Positions 17,597 to 26,352 of a DNA stretch of 62,123 nucleotides are shown here, in pieces; position 1 is the stretch's first letter; each line of letters starts with the position of its first letter. A program made the position numbers and the translations under genes. Source of the stretch: Spirochaetaceae bacterium (GTDB lineage Bacteria; Spirochaetota; Spirochaetia; Treponematales; Breznakiellaceae); assembly GCA_031281945.1 (NCBI GenBank), contig JAITER010000027.1:1-62123 (forward strand), read 5' to 3'. The notes below the pieces were generated by a model, which searched no databases, had not been told where the DNA came from, and was given only the letters and a program-made list of their open reading frames with translations.

Positions 17597-19123
17597 TTAA
17601 GGCTGGGTGGTTTTTTTAAGCAACTCCCCGAAAGGCGCCCCCACGGCGTATTCCAGGTCTATTATACCGGTAAGAAAGTTTACCTGCTGTTGCAACAGCC
17701 CTATGCGGGCCTGGCGCAACTGCAACTCGGCGTTTTGCACTTCAAGCAGGTTTTGCAAGCCGGCTTGGTACGCCTCGTTTGTAAGGCGGTATGTTCTGTC
17801 GGCCAGGTTTACGGTAAGGCGGCCCGCCTCGGCGGAAACACGGGCTTGCTCCAGACTGGCTATGGTGCTGTAAACTTCGATTTCGGTTCCGCGAACGGCT
17901 TGCGCAAGCCCTACGTTCATGGAGCGGATGTTGTCGTCCATGTCTTTTATGTTGGCCGCCTGCGATGTAAAGGGCAGAAAGCCGTTCAATGACCATGAAA
18001 GCGACAGGGTGAAAGAGTCGCGCACGGTAAAGTCGCTCCAGCCTTCTGTTGTGCGGTCTATAAGCGGGTTGCCGGAACCGGAAAGCGCGGTTTTTGTAAA
18101 GGCCGTTCCCCCGCTTACGCCCCAGCTTAAATTTATGCTTGGCGTCAGCAACTGGTAACTTAGCGCTTTTTTGGCGCTTTTTAGCGCTTCTATTTGCCCT
18201 TTTAACTCGGCTATGTCCGGTTTGTTTTTCGCCGCGTTTTTAATCATGTCTTGAACGTCAAAAGGTATAAAATTGGCGCCAAGGCTGATTGGAACAAGGT
18301 CAAAGTCTTCCTCAAACGGAATCCCCAGATTCATCGCGAAAGAAGCCTTGCTTAAATGCAAGCCTGTTTCCGCCTGATCCATCTGCGGTTTAAGGTTTTC
18401 GCGCGCCACTTGCGCCTGCATCGAATAAAGTTCCGGGGCGAGTCCGGCCTGGTAGTTGGCTCTAGCCGATTCTTCCTGCCTTTGGGCGTTGTTATAACTT
18501 TGACGTAAAAGCTCTATTTGCTCCTGCATAAGAAGGATGTTGTAATACGCCTTACGGACGTCCCGCTCAAGTTGAATTTTGGCCTTGTTGTACGATATGG
18601 CGCCCGCTTCGTAATCTTTTTTTAGCTTTTTTAAACCTTCAAAAAGCGCGATGTTAAGCCCCGACCAGGCGATTTGCCCCTGAAAGGCAAGCTGGGTCTG
18701 CGAAACTTCCGTGGTGATATTGTCTATCGGCGTAGTCCCGTAAAATCCACTTCCTTTGGCGGGATATTCCACAGGAGCGTTTAAGGTTCCCGTGCTGGAA
18801 TTTGGGGTGAAGCCGCCGCCCAGCGAAGCCCCCGCGCCTATCACCGGTAAAAATTGATTCCAGGAAAGGTCTGAAACGCGCTTTTTTGAAAGCATTGAAA
18901 TCCTTGCGCTCTCTAAAGAAAGGTTGTTTTCTACGGCCAGCTTAACGGCCTCTTCCACCGTAAGCGTTTTTTTGGCCGGAGCAGCCGGCGTTTCTTCCTC
19001 GCCGGGGGCCTCTTGCCCGAACACCGGAAAAACCAGCGCGGCGGCGAAAAGCAATGCGCCCGCTTTCCGTAAAAAAAGGTTTAGCGGGCGTTTTTCCGTC
19101 CGTTTTTTTATAGGGTCAGTCAT
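17597..19123 (-). CDS. TolC-like outer-membrane efflux protein
   Basis: Members form the outer-membrane tunnel of type I secretion and multidrug efflux. The 508-aa protein has a basic N-terminus and signal peptide (AGALLFAAALVFPVFGQ). Two long coiled-coil halves, each opening with a SLESARISMLSKK- or KPDIAELKGQIEALK-like repeat, are typical of the OEP fold. I start at ATG 19121-19123 because AAGGAG precedes it; an upstream ATG (19154-19156) has no such site. No membrane-fusion or pump gene lies next to it, so the partner is elsewhere. Confidence 0.85.
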   Translation of the reverse strand: MTDPIKKRTEKRPLNLFLRKAGALLFAAALVFPVFGQEAPGEEETPAAPAKKTLTVEEAVKLAVENNLSLESARISMLSKKRVSDLSWNQFLPVIGAGASLGGGFTPNSSTGTLNAPVEYPAKGSGFYGTTPIDNITTEVSQTQLAFQGQIAWSGLNIALFEGLKKLKKDYEAGAISYNKAKIQLERDVRKAYYNILLMQEQIELLRQSYNNAQRQEESARANYQAGLAPELYSMQAQVARENLKPQMDQAETGLHLSKASFAMNLGIPFEEDFDLVPISLGANFIPFDVQDMIKNAAKNKPDIAELKGQIEALKSAKKALSYQLLTPSINLSWGVSGGTAFTKTALSGSGNPLIDRTTEGWSDFTVRDSFTLSLSWSLNGFLPFTSQAANIKDMDDNIRSMNVGLAQAVRGTEIEVYSTIASLEQARVSAEAGRLTVNLADRTYRLTNEAYQAGLQNLLEVQNAELQLRQARIGLLQQQVNFLTGIIDLEYAVGAPFGELLKKTTQP

Positions 19124-19203
19124 TTTTAACTCCTTATTTGTACGGCGCGTATTCAAAAGCCGGCTGCTTTTTAGGTATACGCCGCATTTTCAAAGCTCTT
19201 TTT

Positions 19204-19385
19204 AATAGAGTTGTTCGGAAACCTCAAGTTTCCGCAAGCCGAATCAAGCCTAAGCTTGATTGTCAAGCCTAAGCTTGATTCAGCCAACTTCCACTTGAAA
19301 CCGCAAAATGCCAGGCATTTTGCAAGACTTGCAAGCTTGCCCGCAGGTTAGTAGACAACCAACCGGGTTGGCGAACAAGTCCAAT
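19204..19385. repeat. two-hairpin intergenic element, copy 2 (inverted), with internal tandem repeats
   Basis: Read on the minus strand it begins ATTGGACTTGTTCGCCAACC and ends near CGAACAACTCTATT, like the copy at 38898. It also carries two tandem units of CAAGCCTAAGCTTGATT. Confidence 0.7.
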
Positions 19386-19431
19386 CTGTCAAAACGCCAA
19401 TTTTAACGCGGCTTTAAGCCCGTAAAGCGGC

Positions 19432-19577
19432 TGCGTTATGACCGGCCTCTAGACGGCGCTCATCCGCGAAGCGACTGGATTTTCGGACGGACGCATTTTC
19501 CCGCTTGACGGCTGGGAAAATGCGGTTTTTAAGGACGTCTGTTCATAACGAGTCTGAGTTATGGACAGGCTCTATAT
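19432..19577. repeat. two-hairpin intergenic element, copy 3
   Basis: Hairpin 1 is GCATTTTCCC/GGGAAAATGC (perfect 10 bp), the linker is GCGGTTTTTAAGG, hairpin 2 is GTTCATAAC/GTTATGGAC, and the tail is AGGCTCTAT. The plan matches copies 1 and 5 with different stem sequences. The rest of 19578-19870 is AT-rich, with nothing coding seen. Confidence 0.6.
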
Positions 19578-19871
19578 ATAAAAACAGATTAAATCATGTT
19601 GGTTTCAAAAAATCGCAATGTGATTTTTTTGCGCAACCGGCTCTATAAAAAACCTTTAAAAACATAAACCGGTTCAACATTTTGCCGTTTAGTTTACGAC
19701 CGTTCGTTAACATAAAAATATAAAAGGCGTAAAAAAATGTCAATCGTCATTTACGCGCGATTCTGACCGGAGCTTTTTGTTTGTAAAGAGGGCGCTTTGC
19801 CTCCCCGCGTCTTGTCGCGGCGGTTTTTGAGCGCCCGGTTTAACTTTTACGGCGTATTGAAAAGACGCCCC

Positions 19872-19901
19872 TTTACAACGAATGCGATTCTTTGGTATTA
19901 A
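19872..19901 (+). promoter_or_regulatory. arsR-type promoter
   Basis: TTTACA, 18 bases, TATTAA. The operator-like repeat at 19914-19932 lies at or just after the expected +1. Confidence 0.5.
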
Positions 19902-19913
19902 TATATGTTCACA

Positions 19914-19932
19914 CATTCAACTGTTGTGAATG
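19914..19932. promoter_or_regulatory. putative ArsR-family operator
   Basis: Inverted repeat CATTCA-N7-TGAATG just downstream of the promoter. The 9-mer AGTTGAATG (complement of CATTCAACT) recurs about 30 bases before the P-type ATPase gene, which would fit control of both genes by one metal sensor. Confidence 0.45.
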
Positions 19933-20316
19933 GAGGTGATTTTGGAAAAAGAAGACGTTAAAGAAAAGCACGGCGAGGATTGTGATTGCTGTGTAATTCA
20001 TGAAGATGTTGTTTTGGCGGTTAAAAAAGAGATGCCGAATGATGAAATTTTGCTGGAACTATCTGATCTTTTTAAAGTTTTTAGCGATTCCACAAGAATC
20101 AAAATTATTTGCGCTCTTTTACACAACGAAATGTGTGTGTGCGACATCGCTTCTTTGCTTGGAATGAGCAAATCGGCGATTTCTCATCAATTGCGCACGT
20201 TGCGGCAGACAAGGCTTGTAAAATACAGGCGCGATGGAAAAATTGTTTACTATTCGCTGGATGACGACCATGTTGGAACCATTTTTCACCAAGGCCTCGT
20301 TCATGTGTGCGAGTAG
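19930..20316 (+). CDS. ArsR/SmtB-family metal-sensing repressor (CadC-like)
   Basis: This 128-aa winged-helix repressor would release its operator when metal binds. CDCCVIHEDV near the N-terminus and MCVCDIASLLGMSKSAISHQ (near residues 70-90) supply the cysteines of the alpha3N-type site found in Cd/Pb/Zn sensors. KYRRDGKIVYYSLDD is the wing. ATG 19930 overlaps the putative operator; a TTG at 19942 with GGAGG five bases upstream is the better start. A P-type ATPase gene lies 200 bases downstream, the standard partner. Confidence 0.9.
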   Translation: MEVILEKEDVKEKHGEDCDCCVIHEDVVLAVKKEMPNDEILLELSDLFKVFSDSTRIKIICALLHNEMCVCDIASLLGMSKSAISHQLRTLRQTRLVKYRRDGKIVYYSLDDDHVGTIFHQGLVHVCE

Positions 20317-20516
20317 CGCCGCCAAAACAGCTTGGCGTTTCCTGATAAAACAAAGTTTGGGCGTCTTTCGCAAAAACGCGGCTTTACCGGACGTTGACGC
20401 GAACCGCTTAAAAACGGGGGCTTTTTACAAGCCGGCGCGTCCTTGAATAGTAGCGAGGGCGTTTTTTAAATAAATAGTTGAATGGATTATCAGTTGTTCC
20501 ATATTAAGGAGTTTGT

Positions 20517-22661
20517 ATGTTAAAAAAGACTTATTTTTTGGAAGGGCTTTGCTGCCCGGTTTGCGCCTCGAAAATCGAAAAACGGGTGAGCGCTTTAGAC
20601 GGATTGAGCGGCGTTCTTGTGGACTTCGCTTCGCAACGGCTTACGGTTGAAACCCAGGAAAACGCCTTTGCTTCCGGCGTTACAGAAAATATAACTTCGA
20701 TAATTAAGGGTTTGGAGCCTTCGGTTGTTTTGCGGGAAGGATCCTATGCGCCGGGCGAAAAAAGCTTGGCTTTACAAGCGGGCGCGGGAGCCGGCGAATG
20801 GTTCAGACGCGCAACCCTGGTTTTAGGGGCGCTTCTTTTTATAGCGGGCGTTGTTTTGGAGCGTTTTTTTACGCAATACGGCCCCTTCGTCTGTTTCGCC
20901 GTCTTTTTGGCGAGTTATATTTTGGTTGGCGGCGAAGTTTTGGTGAAAGCGGTTAAAAATATCGTAAAAGGGGATTTTTTTGACGAAAACTTTTTAATGG
21001 GCGTCGCGACTATCGGGGCGTTTGCTATAGGCGAGTTTCCAGAAGGCGCCGCCGTTATGATATTTTACCGTGTGGGCGAAGCTTTTCAGGATTACGCTGT
21101 GGGGCGCTCGCGCAGGTCTATATCGGCGCTTATGGACATAAGGCCGGATTACGCTAATCTAAAAAAGGCGGGCGGTTTGGAGCGGGTTTCTCCAGAAGCC
21201 GTTAATATAGGCGATGTTATTGTTGTGAAAGCGGGTGAAAAAATACCGCTGGACGGCGTTGTTGTGGAGGGGTTCGCCGCTTTGGACGTGTCCGCCCTTA
21301 CCGGGGAAGCCCTGCCTAAAGACGTGGAAAAGGGTTGCGAAGTTCTTTCCGGGTCAATCAACAAAAGCGGCCTGCTTACGATACGGGTAAACAAAATTTT
21401 TGGCGAATCCACAGTTTCTAAAATTTTAAATCTTGTGCAAAACGCGAGCGAAAAAAAATCAGTCACCGAAAATTTTATAACCAAATTCGCCCGTTACTAT
21501 ACCCCGGCGGTGGTTTTTGCGGCTGTCGCTATAGCTGTAATCCCCCCGCTGGCTCTTTCCGGCGCAAACTTTGCGCAGGCGGATTTTTCCGGCTGGATTA
21601 ACCGCGCCCTCGTTTTTTTGGTGGTTTCCTGCCCTTGCGCCCTCGTCATCTCCATACCGCTAAGTTTTTTCGGCGGAATAGGCGCTTCATCGGCAAACGG
21701 CGTTTTGATAAAAGGAAGCAACTACCTGGAGGCGCTTTCCAGCGTAGAAACGGTGGTGTTTGATAAAACCGGCACTCTTACAAAAGGCGCCTTTAACGTA
21801 ACAAAAATAATACCGCAAAACGGCTTTGATTCGGGAAGCCTGCTTTATTTGGCCGCCGCGGCGGAGTCGAATTCCAATCATCCCGCGGCCCGTTCAATTG
21901 TAAAAGCGTACGGAAAAGAAACAAATGATGAAGAAATAAAAGATTATGAAGAATTTTCAGGAAAAGGCGTAAGGGTGAAAGTAGGCGGAAAGACGGCGGC
22001 GGCTGGGAATTCCAGGTTTCTTCAGGAATTGAATGTTGATTTTCCCGAACCGCGCGAAACGGGAACCGCTGTGCATATCGCCCTGGACGGGGTGTACGCA
22101 GGTTGCGTCATTATATCTGACGAGATAAAACCGGATAGTAAAAAGGCGGTGAAAGACTTGCGGGACGCCGGAGTAAAAAAAATAGCGATGTTTACAGGGG
22201 ACGCGAAACCGGTTGCGGAGGCTATAGGCGCGGAAATAGGCGTTGACGTTGTGTATTCGGAACTTCTGCCGCATCAAAAAGTTGAATGTCTGGAAGCCCT
22301 GGAAAAAGAACGCTCAAAGGGCGGAAAAATTGTGTTTGTGGGAGACGGCATAAACGACGCCCCCGTACTGGCCCGTAGCGACATAGGCGTAGCTATGGGC
22401 GGCGCAGGTTCGGACGCCGCGATAGAAGCCGCCGACGTCGTGCTTATGACGGATGAGCCTTCAAAAGTGGCCGCCGCCATAAAAATAGCCCGCCGCACCC
22501 GTGTAATAGTTTGGCAAAATATAATTTTCGCCCTTTCCGTAAAAGGAGTTATTTTAATCGCCGGCGCGGCGGGCCTGGCCTCAATGTGGGCGGCGGTTTT
22601 TGGCGATGTGGGCGTGGCGCTTATAGCGGTGCTTAACGCGGTGCGGGTGATGAAAAAATAG
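20517..22661 (+). CDS. P1B-type heavy-metal-exporting ATPase (Zn/Cd/Pb group)
   Basis: It pumps divalent metal out across the inner membrane. The 714-aa protein has an N-terminal metal-binding domain with GLCCPVCASKIEKRV (Cys12, 13, 16). The membrane metal site is CPCALVIS near residue 373, then DKTGTLT near 415, NSNHPAARS, TGDAKPVAEA and GDGINDAP near 608. CPC in the sixth helix and the adjoining CadC-like regulator favour Zn, Cd or Pb over copper. A clear AAGGAG precedes the ATG. Confidence 0.92.
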   Translation: MLKKTYFLEGLCCPVCASKIEKRVSALDGLSGVLVDFASQRLTVETQENAFASGVTENITSIIKGLEPSVVLREGSYAPGEKSLALQAGAGAGEWFRRATLVLGALLFIAGVVLERFFTQYGPFVCFAVFLASYILVGGEVLVKAVKNIVKGDFFDENFLMGVATIGAFAIGEFPEGAAVMIFYRVGEAFQDYAVGRSRRSISALMDIRPDYANLKKAGGLERVSPEAVNIGDVIVVKAGEKIPLDGVVVEGFAALDVSALTGEALPKDVEKGCEVLSGSINKSGLLTIRVNKIFGESTVSKILNLVQNASEKKSVTENFITKFARYYTPAVVFAAVAIAVIPPLALSGANFAQADFSGWINRALVFLVVSCPCALVISIPLSFFGGIGASSANGVLIKGSNYLEALSSVETVVFDKTGTLTKGAFNVTKIIPQNGFDSGSLLYLAAAAESNSNHPAARSIVKAYGKETNDEEIKDYEEFSGKGVRVKVGGKTAAAGNSRFLQELNVDFPEPRETGTAVHIALDGVYAGCVIISDEIKPDSKKAVKDLRDAGVKKIAMFTGDAKPVAEAIGAEIGVDVVYSELLPHQKVECLEALEKERSKGGKIVFVGDGINDAPVLARSDIGVAMGGAGSDAAIEAADVVLMTDEPSKVAAAIKIARRTRVIVWQNIIFALSVKGVILIAGAAGLASMWAAVFGDVGVALIAVLNAVRVMKK

Positions 22662-22665
22662 GCGG

Positions 22666-22696
22666 GCGGTTCCAAAACTTCAAATTTTGGAACCGC
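22666..22696 (+). terminator. hairpin after the P-type ATPase gene
   Basis: A perfect 12-bp stem (GCGGTTCCAAAA/TTTTGGAACCGC) directly after the stop. The GTTCCAAAA arm is the same as in the intergenic repeat family (30482-30577), so it may be a fragment of that family serving as terminator. Vague similarity continues to about 22800. Confidence 0.6.
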
Positions 22697-22960
22697 AGCC
22701 TTTAAAAACTCAGGTTTCGTAATGCTTTAGCCTGGAAAACGGCGGGAGCCTGGTAAAAACCAGCCGGATTTTGGCCAGGCTCAAATTGAACTTGTTTTCT
22801 AACTTTTTGAACAACCTTAAAAACGCCGCCGCATCTGGTGTGGTTGACTGTTGTATTTCACCGTGTTATACAGAACTCCAATAGCGGTATGAATGCTACT
22901 ACCGTGTGGAAATTTTATTCCCGCCAGAATGTCAAAACCGCCGAAACAAAATGGAGAAAT

Positions 22961-24130
22961 ATGGATTATTCTAAAGAATCGTTGCGAAAACATTATGAAT
23001 GGCGTGGAAAAATAGAAATAAAACCCAAAATGCCTGTTTTTAACCGCGAAGATTTGTCTATTGCGTACACGCCCGGAGTGGCCGCTCCTTGTTTGGAAAT
23101 TCAAAAGGACGTTCAAAAAAGTTATGAACTAACAGGCCGCTGGAATACAGTGGCTGTAATTACAGACGGAACGGCGGTTTTAGGCTTGGGCGATATAGGG
23201 CCGGAAGCGGGTATGCCTGTTATGGAAGGCAAATGCGTGCTTTTTAAATCATTCGGCGGAGTGGACGCGATACCGGTGTGTATACGTTCTAAAGAAACGG
23301 ATGACATCGTAAGAACAATCGCCCTTATCGCGGGGTCTTTTGGCGGTATAAATCTTGAAGATATATCGGCTCCGCGCTGTTTTGAAATTGAACGAAAACT
23401 AAAAAGAATATGCGATATTCCAGTTTTCCACGACGACCAGCACGGGACGGCTATAGTGGTTTTAGCGGCGCTTTTGAACGCGCTAAAAGTAACGGGGAAA
23501 GAAATAGGTTGTATACGAGTGGTGGTAAGCGGCGCGGGAGCCGCTGGCATTGCGATAGTTAAACTTTTGCTTGCTGTAGGTTTGCACGATGCGGTTATAT
23601 GCGATAGCAAAGGCGCTATTTACCGTGAAAGAGGCGGCCTTACCGCCGAAAAATGGGACGTCGCCGCGGCCAACCTTTCCGGTTTAAAAGGAACGCTATC
23701 GGACGTCATAGCCCAAGCGGATGTGTTTATAGGGGTGTCAAAGCCTGGCCTTGTAACGGCGGATATGGTTAAATCTATGGCGGAAAAACCCATACTTTTT
23801 CCTATGGCGAACCCTACGCCTGAAATTTTCCCGGACGAAGCGATAGAAGCCGGCGCCGCGCTGGTAGGCAGCGGGCGTAGCGACTACCCAAACCAGATAA
23901 ACAATGTGCTGGCTTTTCCGGGGGTTTTTCGGGGCGCGTTGGACGTGCGGGCGAGCGACATTAACGACGAAATGAAAATAGCCGCCGCCCGCGCCCTGGC
24001 CAGTCTTGTTTCGGACGCTGAATTAAGGCAAGGTTGCATCATACCGGCCCCATTCGACCCGCGGGTGAAAGACGCCGTGTCTTTGGCGGTAGCCCAGGCC
24101 GCCCGGTCTTCCGGTGTAGCGCGAATTTAA
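22961..24130 (+). CDS. malic enzyme, NAD(P)-dependent
   Basis: It oxidatively decarboxylates malate to pyruvate and CO2. The 389-aa length is that of the short bacterial form without a phosphotransacetylase tail. Motifs: SIAYTPGVAAPCLEI, ALGDIG-type turn GLGDIGPEAGMPVMEGK, FHDDQHGTAIVVLAALLNAL, and the NAD loop VVSGAGAAGIAIVKLL. I start at ATG 22961 because the family begins near DYSKESLRKHYEWRGKIE and GGAG lies upstream; the frame reaches back to 22838 without support. Confidence 0.93.
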   Translation: MDYSKESLRKHYEWRGKIEIKPKMPVFNREDLSIAYTPGVAAPCLEIQKDVQKSYELTGRWNTVAVITDGTAVLGLGDIGPEAGMPVMEGKCVLFKSFGGVDAIPVCIRSKETDDIVRTIALIAGSFGGINLEDISAPRCFEIERKLKRICDIPVFHDDQHGTAIVVLAALLNALKVTGKEIGCIRVVVSGAGAAGIAIVKLLLAVGLHDAVICDSKGAIYRERGGLTAEKWDVAAANLSGLKGTLSDVIAQADVFIGVSKPGLVTADMVKSMAEKPILFPMANPTPEIFPDEAIEAGAALVGSGRSDYPNQINNVLAFPGVFRGALDVRASDINDEMKIAAARALASLVSDAELRQGCIIPAPFDPRVKDAVSLAVAQAARSSGVARI

Positions 24131-24151
24131 CGCATAAGGATGAGTTAATTT

Positions 24152-25111
24152 ATGGCTAAAGTTATGGCTGTTTGCCTGAGCGAAAAAAAAGGAACGCCAA
24201 AACAAAACGTTTTTTCCGCTCTTTTTATAACAGGGCACGGCGCCTGGGGCGACGCCCACGCCGGAAATTGGCACAGGCAGGTTAGCCTGCTTTCGCTTCA
24301 AAAAATAGAAGATTTTAGGGCGAAAGGCGCACAGGCGGAATTCGGCGCGTTTGGCGAAAATATCGTTGTTGACGGCGTGGATTTAGCCTCGTTGCCTGTT
24401 GGAACGCATCTTAAAGTTGGCGAGGCGGTTTTAGAGATAACGCAGATTGGCAAAGAGTGTCAAAAGCCTTGCGCCATCTTTAAGCGTATGGGTGAATGTA
24501 TAATGCCTTCGCAAGGTGTTTTCGCCCGCGTTTTAAAGGGAGGGCGGATTAGTTGCGGCGATGAGGTTTTTATTCAGGAAGCTGTTAAGCCGGGCCCGGA
24601 CGCTGAAAAAAAAGAAACGCCGTACCGCGCCGCAATTTTAATTTCCAGCGATAAATGTTTTTCTAAAGAACGGGAAGACGCAAGCGGTCCGGTTATACGC
24701 GCTCTGCTTGCAGACGCCGGTTATGATGTTTGCGTTTGCGATATTTTGCCTGACGAAAAGCCGTTGCTGGAAGCCGCGCTAATACGGTTTTGCGATGAGT
24801 TAAAAGCCGATCTTGTAGTTACCTCTGGCGGCACGGGTTTTTCACCCAGAGACTGTACGCCGGAAGCTTCCGTTGCGGTGGCGGAACGTCTGGCTCCCGG
24901 AATAGCGGAAGCTATGCGGGCCGCAAGCCTGGCCGTTACAAAGCGGGCCATGTTAAGCCGGGGCGTAGCGGCTATACGGGGTAAAACGCTCATAATAAAC
25001 CTTCCCGGCAGCCCAAAAGCGGCTAAAGAAAACCTTTCTTTTGTTATTACGGAATTAAAACACGGTCTGGACATTCTTACGGGCCGCGCCGGAGAATGCG
25101 CGCAAATTTAA
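24152..25111 (+). CDS. MOSC domain-MogA/MoaB fusion (molybdenum cofactor)
   Basis: A 319-aa fusion. Residues about 1-145 form a MOSC domain with the conserved cysteine in GKECQKPCAIFKRMGEC. Residues about 155-319 are a MogA/MoaB-type domain with ILISSDKCFSKEREDASG, VVTSGGTGFSPRDCTPEA near residue 226 and INLPGSPKAAKENLSF, which in relatives adenylylates molybdopterin. The pairing suggests a late step in cofactor handling. No other Moco gene is in the window. It follows malic enzyme by 21 bases and is probably co-transcribed. Confidence 0.88.
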   Translation: MAKVMAVCLSEKKGTPKQNVFSALFITGHGAWGDAHAGNWHRQVSLLSLQKIEDFRAKGAQAEFGAFGENIVVDGVDLASLPVGTHLKVGEAVLEITQIGKECQKPCAIFKRMGECIMPSQGVFARVLKGGRISCGDEVFIQEAVKPGPDAEKKETPYRAAILISSDKCFSKEREDASGPVIRALLADAGYDVCVCDILPDEKPLLEAALIRFCDELKADLVVTSGGTGFSPRDCTPEASVAVAERLAPGIAEAMRAASLAVTKRAMLSRGVAAIRGKTLIINLPGSPKAAKENLSFVITELKHGLDILTGRAGECAQI

Positions 25112-25258
25112 CAGGGCTTGATTTCCGCGCCTGTTTCCAGCGCGGGTTTGCAAACCGGGCGTTGAACAACCGCTTTTTAATGCAACGGCCTTAGATTATT
25201 GAATAATTGTAGCGGAAATTAGATTGCAAAACGTCCGGCAATTAATAAAATAAACCGG

Positions 25259-25735
25259 CTATATGGCGCCGAAGTTAGAGTTTTCTTCGTATTTTTTAAT
25301 TATAGAATAAACTTCCGCCGGCGTTTGCGCGGAAACGGCGTCTTTGAAAAAAGCCGGAGTGCGCAATACTTCCGCTATGCGTTGCAATAAATGCAGGTGC
25401 TGTTCGGCTTCTACAGGAGGGGCCAAAATCATAAGCACCAAATGAACCGGCGCTCCGTCAAGCGAATCGTAATCGACGCCTTTTTTCGATACGCCGAGTA
25501 TGCCGTAAGAGCGTTCAATTGCGGTGGTTTTGCCGTGCGGTATTGCGATTCCTTTTTGTATGCCGGTGGACATCTTGGCTTCCCGCTCTTTAAGAGCGGC
25601 GAGGACCTGTTCCGAAACGTTCAGTTTCGTTACATTGCAAAATTGATCGACTAATTCTTTAAAAACATCATATTTTTTGGACGCTTTAACGTCACAATTT
25701 ATAAATTCCGGCAGAAACACTTCACTTAACAACAT
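25259..25735 (-). CDS. PTS EIIA domain protein, PtsN/fructose type
   Basis: This 158-aa EIIA domain receives a phosphate from HPr or its nitrogen-type cousin. The phospho-accepting His is in GIAIPHGKT near residue 63, with PVHLVLMILAPPVEAEQHLHLL following. No membrane EIIB or EIIC gene is adjacent, so a regulatory role is more likely than transport; this fits other spirochaetes, which carry incomplete PTS sets. It follows secG by 15 bases, and AGAGG precedes the ATG. Confidence 0.88.
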   Translation of the reverse strand: MLLSEVFLPEFINCDVKASKKYDVFKELVDQFCNVTKLNVSEQVLAALKEREAKMSTGIQKGIAIPHGKTTAIERSYGILGVSKKGVDYDSLDGAPVHLVLMILAPPVEAEQHLHLLQRIAEVLRTPAFFKDAVSAQTPAEVYSIIKKYEENSNFGAI

Positions 25736-25750
25736 ATAAGAACCTCTTGG

Positions 25751-26176
25751 TTACCGGCTCGTAGCTTCTTGCCCGCCGTTTTCCTCTTCGGAGGCTTCTA
25801 GCGGCGGAATCGTCAAAGATCCATCCTCAATAGAGGAATCTAAAACTTCGGCCCCAGGAGAGGGCGGCGCCGTTTCTTCTTCCAAAAACCAGTCTGTTTC
25901 CGACCCGCTCTGCCGTCCCGCGGCTTCTACGCCGGCGTCGCCAGGGGTGCGGTTAATTATAGCGATAGAAAAAGCAAGCGCAAAAAAAAGAATTCCCAAA
26001 ATTGAAGACGCTTTTGATAAAATATTTCCTGACCGTGAACCAAACGCGGTGTTACTGCCGCCCGCAAAAAGCCCCCCCATGCTGTCGCCGTCTTCATTCT
26101 GCACCAAGACCAGCAGAATTATAAAAATTGAGACAATAATAAACAGTACAAGTAAAAAGCCGCTTAAAACACCCAT
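25751..26176 (-). CDS. secG: preprotein translocase subunit SecG
   Basis: SecG is the small two-helix subunit of the SecYEG channel. The 141-aa protein has helix 1 (LLVLFIIVSIFIILLVLVQ), then the signature QNEDGDSMGGLFAGGSNTAFGSR, then helix 2 (ILGILFFALAFSIAIIN). A Glu/Ser-rich cytoplasmic tail of about 60 residues is longer than in E. coli. Confidence 0.93.
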   Translation of the reverse strand: MGVLSGFLLVLFIIVSIFIILLVLVQNEDGDSMGGLFAGGSNTAFGSRSGNILSKASSILGILFFALAFSIAIINRTPGDAGVEAAGRQSGSETDWFLEEETAPPSPGAEVLDSSIEDGSLTIPPLEASEEENGGQEATSR

Positions 26177-26352
26177 TCTAAAACTCCAATGTAAGTAAGT
26201 TTACAGGTTTCTTTTGTTTATGGTCAATACTAAAAAGCTTTTTCATAGCCTGGCGGCGTTTTTCATTGAATTTAAACAGACGCTAAAAAAATCCGCAATA
26301 CAAAAAAGCTTTTCTTCGTTTTTGACGGCGCCAGTTGTAAAAAGGTTTGTTT

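Noticed and set aside
19204-19385. CRISPR array
   Set aside because: The tandem units are adjacent, without spacers of uniform length, and no cas gene is present.
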